Of a stretch of 64,000 bases of DNA, positions 58,537 through 64,000 are shown one piece after another. Positions within the stretch are counted from its first letter, which is position 1, and every line of letters begins with the position of its first letter. The translations under genes were made by a program, and so were the position numbers. The notes below the pieces were generated by a model. That model was not told where the DNA came from, ran no database searches, and worked only from the letters and a program-made list of their open reading frames with translations. The stretch lies in assembly GCF_963576545.1 (NCBI RefSeq), contig NC_083656.1, positions 6,886,311 through 6,950,310 of the forward strand, written 5' to 3'. The stretch comes from Limanda limanda (lineage: Eukaryota; Chordata; Actinopteri; Pleuronectiformes; Pleuronectidae).

Positions 58537-60540
58537 CACTCATGCAGCAGCGACAGTGTCATCTGGTTCTTTCAGCATGACTTGACTCAAGGATCTTTAG
58601 TTGAGGCCAGGAAAGGCCACCAGGGGTGGAATGGGTTGCTGTCACGCACATCTAAGAATCTTTGATCCCATCCATATGTGTTTAAACATTCATACGTGAC
58701 CATTAGCTTGTGGTAAGTCGGCTTTTAAAAGGGAGCCCCAGAGGAGGAGCCGCTGAAGTCGGGCTGGGAGGTCAGGGAATTCTGTGTCTGGCTTATTGTG
58801 AGCATGACCTTTTTATTTTCCAGCTACAAATTAGATCCAACTCAGACAGTTTGAAAATCTCTCCGGTTAGAAAAGTCAGAAAGGAAACGGCATGTGTTAT
58901 TTATTTCCTCTGTAAGTGAGCTGCAGCCTCCTCCTGTTTACCTGTAGTTATCTCTAAAGAGCCAAATATTGTTCCTGGTGACCAGCAGCTACTGAAGGTG
59001 AGTCCGTCAGGTAATAGATTAGTTCCAGCAGCCCTTCCCTGATTGGCTGAGCCTGAGGTTATTCTCAGGTCTCCTGTGATGCTCCACATTCGTTTGATTC
59101 CAAGTTGCTTGAGACTTGAGTGACAGCCTCAAATTGCTGAGTTGAATGGAGGGTGTAAGTGGAGGTGAGGGTTCGACGCTGATTCGTGATGTATTCCATC
59201 ACTCCTCCTCAAAGATGTGAAAAAGTGCTGATCATTGAAATATACTGAGAAGAAACCAGTCAGCAGGTCTTTGTGATGAATCTCAACTTTTTTGTAAATT
59301 AATGAATAAAGAGGGTTTAAATATTTAGTCATGCATATTATAGAGTTAATGGCAAATCCAGTGAGTGTATATTTTCTTATATTATTTAATTTTTTTTTAT
59401 TATTAATATAACGTTCTGCATGTCTATCTCTCCTTTGCATTTCCATTACTTTCTTTGAATAAGGTACAAGATTTGATTAAAACACATTTTATCAAATCAA
59501 ACATACTTAACATACTAAAAAAACATATGTTATTATCTTTACATTTAATACAATGTTAATATAAGTACAGTTACAATAGTAATGAGTTACAATAGTAGCA
59601 GGTGATGAAGATCCAAATACAATAGACAAATAAATTAATTATTACAGTTTTGAATTTTCATACACCAGAACATTTGAGTGTTTTCAAAGCCTTTAGAGAT
59701 TTTTTCACTCTTAGATTATTATAATACGTACATGAAAAGACATTATGGGATTCGCTCATTAATTTATGTTTTTTAAGTTATAATGATGTCATCTGAATCT
59801 GTCTTTACCAACTCAAGCATTCGTATCTAGAGCAACTGAATCCACATCCACACGTTCGACAGCCAATCACACCCGAGGTTCTCTTTCAATTAGTGGAGCA
59901 GTGGAAAGTTATTAGCTGACATGTGGCTTTAATCTTCCCACTGTCAGGATGGGTTACCGCTGTGTAACATGGAGGCTAAATCCTCTCTGCATTGTCCGTT
60001 TATACTGTCGGCGCGTTCTTATCCAAATACAAGTGAACGGCCCAGAAACGAGCTTAGATCCTGACATCGGCTAAATTATAAGGAACTAATTAGCGTTGAA
60101 TGCTGTCTGTGTAAAGCCCACAGTAGCGGCAAGGCGGCAGGGGAAGAGAAGAAGGACGCAAATAAATAAATGAAAGGTACAAAGAGGAATAAAGAGGGTT
60201 TCAGTGTAAGTACAGGCGAGCGTGATTCTGTGAGGGAGAGATGACAGGGAACCACCACTTATCGTGGCCGTCAATGCATGCAGGTGGTTTCAAATATTAA
60301 CTTAACGCTAAATTAAATCCTATTAATACAGATCATAGATGTGAATTCAGTGTCTCCTCCCGCTTTGCTATGTTGCACGTGAAGAAGAGGGGGGGGGGTC
60401 GCTTCATTCACATGCGTGTAGCAGCACACACACGACTGAGGAACACTCGGGGTGCCTGACGGTCACATTCAATAATGAATCCATCGGAGTGTGGTGCGAA
60501 TTATACACGCAAACTGTTCAGGAACACACACACTCCTGTA
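58536..60540. other. Non-coding stretch with AT-rich core
   Basis: No gene recognised. From about 59,240 to 59,780 the DNA is AT-rich and holds two near copies of AGTTACAATAGTA (about 59569 and 59586). A 10-base G run lies at 60389-60398. Confidence 0.45.
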
Positions 60541-60582
60541 CAGCGTGTGTGTGTCTGTGTGTGTGTGAGTGTGACTGTGTGT
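60541..60582. repeat. (TG)n microsatellite, interrupted
   Basis: TG units broken by TC, AG and AC. Confidence 0.92.
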
Positions 60583-61239
60583 CCCCGGACTCCCTTCACT
60601 CCAGTGCGATGATGATTGGCTCTCTCCACTGGACTGACTCCACTCCTGCTCCACCATTCCACTCAGCACAGTGAGAAATCACCTAGTCAGTCCAGCACTA
60701 TTACAGAGTAATTGGCCTTTTAAAGAGGGGCTCCACCATGTGAAACACTGTAACTGAGAATGATCCTCTCGCTGCTCCGTTCGCCCACATTTTGTCCTCC
60801 ATCCCTCCACCCCTCCGCGTGTCCCTCCACCTCTCTCCCGGCCTCGACTCCTGCTCGCCGCCCTCCCTCCCTCCCTCCCTCCCTCCCCTCCTCGCCCGGC
60901 CAGCTGCTCTCAGTGTGTCTCTGCCGCTCAACATCGTGTTCCTGTTGCGCCCTGTCTTCTGCTGACTTGCGCCGACCTCTAAAAAGCCCCGGCGCTGTAG
61001 CTGCCCGCGTTACGGATCTCAGCGCCGAACAGCTCCTCGACTGGACACACACCAACTTTGTTTTCTGAGACGAGGGCGAGATAAGACTTTGGGGCCGTGA
61101 TTCCGTGTCAGGGGGGGAGCAGAGATGGAACCGTCCACCCAGAAAGACCTGGGCAAGCAGCACAACAACACTTATAGAGACTCTATAGACTAAAAGAAGA
61201 ATGGTGGCAAGGCCTAGACACCATCAGTGACTTATCATT
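60583..61239. other. Non-coding stretch, pyrimidine-rich in part
   Basis: No gene recognised. A minus-strand frame of 147 codons reads through the CCCT array, where it becomes a Gly-Arg-Glu repeat, so it is a compositional frame. The CCCT array is listed separately. Confidence 0.45.
60860..60889 (-). repeat. (CCCT)n array, G-quadruplex-prone on the minus strand
   Basis: Seven CCCT-type units in a row. The minus strand reads GGGA repeats, meeting the G-quadruplex motif several times over, and the plus strand can form an i-motif. Confidence 0.9.
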
Positions 61240-61568
61240 ACTAGAAGGGCACTCAAGGCCCGACCTGAAACCACTTTCTACTTCAATAGAGCCTGATTCT
61301 TATTTGGATCTGCACCAAATTGCATTCACTCCCAAATACAACATGCCTGATTATTTCCATTAAGATCCAGGAGTTATTCCCTGGGAAATGAATGAAAATG
61401 TGGAAAAAAATCCCCAAAATTATATTCCTGGATCCGTCCCCTGAATGGGAATCGCACCAAACTTTAATAGGTTCTTTCCTGATTGATACAACATCCTTAT
61501 CCTAAGTTGTGTGGTGATCCGTCCAGTAGTTTTTGTGTAACTTACACAAAGACAAACAAATTCAGACC
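61240..61568 (-). repeat. Dispersed fish repeat, copy C, inverted
   Basis: On the plus strand the order is CTAGAAGGGCACTCAAGGCC, TGGATCTGCACCAAATTGCA, GATCCAGGAGTTATTCCCTG, CTGGATCCGTCCCCTGAATG, GATCCGTCCAGTAGTTTTTG and ACAAAGACAAACAAA. This is the reverse complement of the block order in copies A and B. It keeps the end that carries GGGCACTCAAGGCC, which is poorly kept in the other two. No protein is encoded. Confidence 0.75.
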
Positions 61569-62379
61569 CCCTATCTGTCCGTCATTAAAACGTTTCAGTA
61601 TTTGACTCCTATTTCCAAATTTGAGTGTTTTTCATCAGTGAAGTCTTATTAAGCATCTGTTTTTTCAGCAAGTGCTTCAATATAAATGTGTATGTTTTAA
61701 CAGGGATTTACTGACAGATGATATCGACCAGTATCAGATCAGAGAAATCTTTAATTAGATACAAATGACAATTTTCTTTCCTTCAAACCCGCTTCTTTGC
61801 TCGACTCCTTGTGATATCTATTATTGGTTAGAAAATGTGGACATTATTTTTAATGATTCCCATGATCAATGTACAGCTGCAATGAACGATCTTTTTTTAA
61901 TTATTTTTCCGATGAACTGGCTGATGACTTACTGTCGAGCGCAGAAGGTTGAAATCACATCACATGTTCTCAGCTCCCAGGGTTCTGGAAACATGCAATT
62001 TTCGTAATTGCTCATTTTGTTCAACCAATAGAAGCCGGGACTGAAGAATTGGCAATAATATAAACCGTTAACTGGCTAATGACATAGTTTGTGATTAATT
62101 CTGTGTAAATCAATTAATTAACTAATTGTTTCCCATTATCTTTAAGTGTGCGCTCTGCCAGTCGGCTGTGGCCACACCTATAGGAAGGGGGGTGTTACAG
62201 TGACACACACACAGAGAGCAAATTTGTCTTTTCTTCACAAAATAATAAATTACAGTCGAGGTTGGAGTCATTTGTCAAAATGTTAATGCGTATTAATATA
62301 ACTCCCAAAGCTTTAGATTAAACTGGATTTTAACTGTCTCGATAAATGGATACCACAGAAATGAATCACAATAAATAAA
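61569..62379. other. Non-coding stretch, AT-rich
   Basis: No gene recognised. It contains TCAATTAATTAACTAATTG near 62107, a dense homeodomain-type string. Confidence 0.45.
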
Positions 62380-62406
62380 GTGTGTGTGTGTGTGTGTGTG
62401 TGTGTA
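62380..62406. repeat. (TG)n microsatellite
   Basis: TG array passing into TATGTATAG. Confidence 0.95.
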
Positions 62407-62897
62407 TGTATAGAAGAAAACACTTTGAATGAACATCGATGTTTTACTGCCTTCACATTGAGAACACCATGAAGACAAAGTGCCTGATAGCTGAGCGTCC
62501 AAACAGCATCTAGTATCTCCTTACAAATCGGAGCTCACTTTACAGACGCCGTAAATCTTGATTTCAATGAATTCCCCGTCAGTTGCGATCGCACCTTGAT
62601 CTCAGGTTCTACCTGAAAAAAAATTATGCTCATTACTTCAATTGTCGCCTCAAACGATTAATTATGGGGAAATTGCATAAGGATTCAATATGCAAAACCG
62701 ATGTGTGTGCATGAGTCTCTGCAGCACGTGAGTCTGCAGAGGAGGGAGGGAGCTGTGAAGGAAGTGATAAGCTGGAGGAAGAGGGAGAGCGAGAAAGAAA
62801 TGGGGGAAACGAGGGCGTGTGTCAAACACGTCAGTATATTAGCACACTGTTTGGCTTGAAGAGAGGCAGGAGGCCTCTGGAGGGACGAACTGCAGAG
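62407..62897. other. Non-coding stretch
   Basis: Nothing recognised. The distal part becomes purine-rich. Confidence 0.45.

Positions 62898-62935
<38 letters not shown>
62898..62935. repeat. Compound (TG)n(AG)n microsatellite
   Basis: TG array directly joined to an AG array. The three overlapping Ser/His/Thr-rich minus-strand frames come from this array. Confidence 0.95.
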
Positions 62936-64000
62936 AATGGAGTGATTGAGGGGGACAAAAAACAGCAGAGCGAAAACCTGTTTTTTTGAATGCATGTGTG
63001 AGAGGGAGGGTGAGCATGTGTCTCGCTGTGTCCTAAGTGGGCACATGCGAGCTTCTGTGCATGTGACGTGTGCAGCTCCGGAGGTGCGGAGGAGGAGGAG
63101 GAAATCATTCTCTGACATAAAGCCCCAGGCCCTGAGAGTGGAGGTAGATGGAGAATGACATCTTAAATAGTATGCATCAACTGAAAAACCACGAGAAGGA
63201 AGACACAGAATAAACCTGCCAGCACCGGCTCCTGATTGAGAGGAGAGCTCAGCAGGAGTCGGGCCGGGGAACAGTAAGACCTCCTAACTGGGGCGGGAGG
63301 CCGGGGGTCTGAGCCTGGGCACACTGCAGGGAATACATTTCCCAGCAGGACCAGAGGCTGCGCAAACCCCCCCCGCCTGGTAACTCACTGAGGGACTGCA
63401 CGTTAGGGCTGCCATGTTGTCACGGTGACCCTGACCTGCACACGCAGTAACAGGACGGATGGTTAGCTGTGGAGAGGTCCCACTTCAGATAAGACGATCT
63501 GAGTTCCAGCCTGTGTGTCAGTGAGTCGTGTCAACTTGTTCTTTAGCAACAGCTCAACATTAATCAGAGCCTCCAGGAACAGACTCTACTTAGGCCCAGT
63601 GGCCACGGGGGGGAATTGTAGGTCATTTGAAGTCTATTTTCTTTATGAACTATTAGGAAATATTTGTATTGTGAAGTACATTCAGAAATAATTTGAATCG
63701 TCACTATTTGCACCATTAAAGACTGCAAAAATAAAGAAAAGATAACTGTTCTTTACACTCATTTCCTGTCACACCCACAATTAATATTGGCTTTTTTCCT
63801 TTTCCATAACCACAATTCATTATCTTACAAAACCACAACAGGGTCATTTAATCAATTAGTGGATCAACAGAAAATGAATTAGCAACTACTTTGCTGGTTG
63901 AATAATATTTAGGTCAAATAAAAATTGCCAAATATTCACTAATCCCAGCTTCTTAAATATGACAATTTTCTCTTTATTTTTTGTTTATAACATTGTGATC
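62936..64000. other. Non-coding stretch to window end
   Basis: No gene recognised. It includes a short GGA run near 63090, an 8-base C run (63367-63374) and AT-rich sequence from 63,640 to the end. Confidence 0.45.

Noticed and set aside
58237..58665. 142-codon plus-strand frame
   Set aside because: It runs through the CA array and has no domain. The His-Thr run is a microsatellite product.
60720..61163. 147-codon minus-strand frame
   Set aside because: Its middle is a Gly-Arg-Glu repeat from the CCCT array, and the rest matches no family. Treated as a compositional frame.
62685..63118. Three overlapping minus-strand frames with Ser and His-Thr runs
   Set aside because: All three read the same compound TG/AG microsatellite in different registers.
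1..64000. CRISPR arrays, operons, prophage, replication origins or endogenous retrovirus genes
   Set aside because: No regular direct-repeat/spacer arrays, no dense co-oriented coding regions, and no retroviral protein motifs were seen. The mobile elements present are LINE, SINE and short non-coding repeats.

Overview
The window looks like nuclear DNA from a teleost fish, most likely a spiny-rayed (percomorph) species. The evidence is indirect: there are no operon-like or dense coding regions, microsatellites and long G/C homopolymers are frequent, and several dispersed repeats have a fish character. These include a tRNA-derived SINE with a TGAGCAAG-type core, L1-like and L2/CR1/Rex-like LINE fragments, and a dispersed element whose end reads like CCTCTGCCAAGGAGGT. 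The organism call rests on family knowledge of these repeats, not on a host gene.

I find no convincing host protein-coding gene, exon, tRNA, rRNA or known microRNA. The open frames are short, overlap on both strands, often run over simple repeats and show no recognisable domain. The only frames that read as known proteins are dead pieces of non-LTR retrotransposons. The window is best read as a gene desert or the inside of a very large intron.

Layout. 1-8 kb: unannotated DNA with dispersed repeat copy A (3265-3615), a local tandem duplication (4063-4773) and a conserved-element-like block (6640-7010). 8-9 kb: a second local duplication in which two copies of about 220-250 bp lie about 530 bp apart. 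9-18 kb: non-coding DNA with CT, TG and GA microsatellites, G-quadruplex-prone tracts and a 17-base G run. 18.1-18.95 kb: a decayed L2-like LINE reverse transcriptase. 19-29 kb: non-coding DNA, including an AT-rich stretch and one unexplained 220-codon open frame. 28.98-31.02 kb: a retrotransposon cluster, made of an L1-like 3' end with 10-bp target-site duplications followed by a frameshifted LINE split by a SINE. 31-41 kb: non-coding DNA with one more LINE remnant (38.2 kb). 41-50 kb: repeat copy B, long TG and CT arrays, two SINE-like repeats, a strong G-quadruplex tract and a 14-bp hairpin. 50-60 kb: mostly unique DNA with conserved-element-like blocks, including a paired TAATCC/GGATTA site at 56.93 kb. 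60-64 kb: dense simple repeats and repeat copy C.

There is no gene network to describe. Any function is probably regulatory, but that is inference and needs cross-species alignment. I did not find an undescribed biological system. The most informative observations are the nested retrotransposon cluster, the two local duplications (one with a hairpin at an indel edge), the three-copy dispersed repeat and the clustered G-quadruplex tracts.
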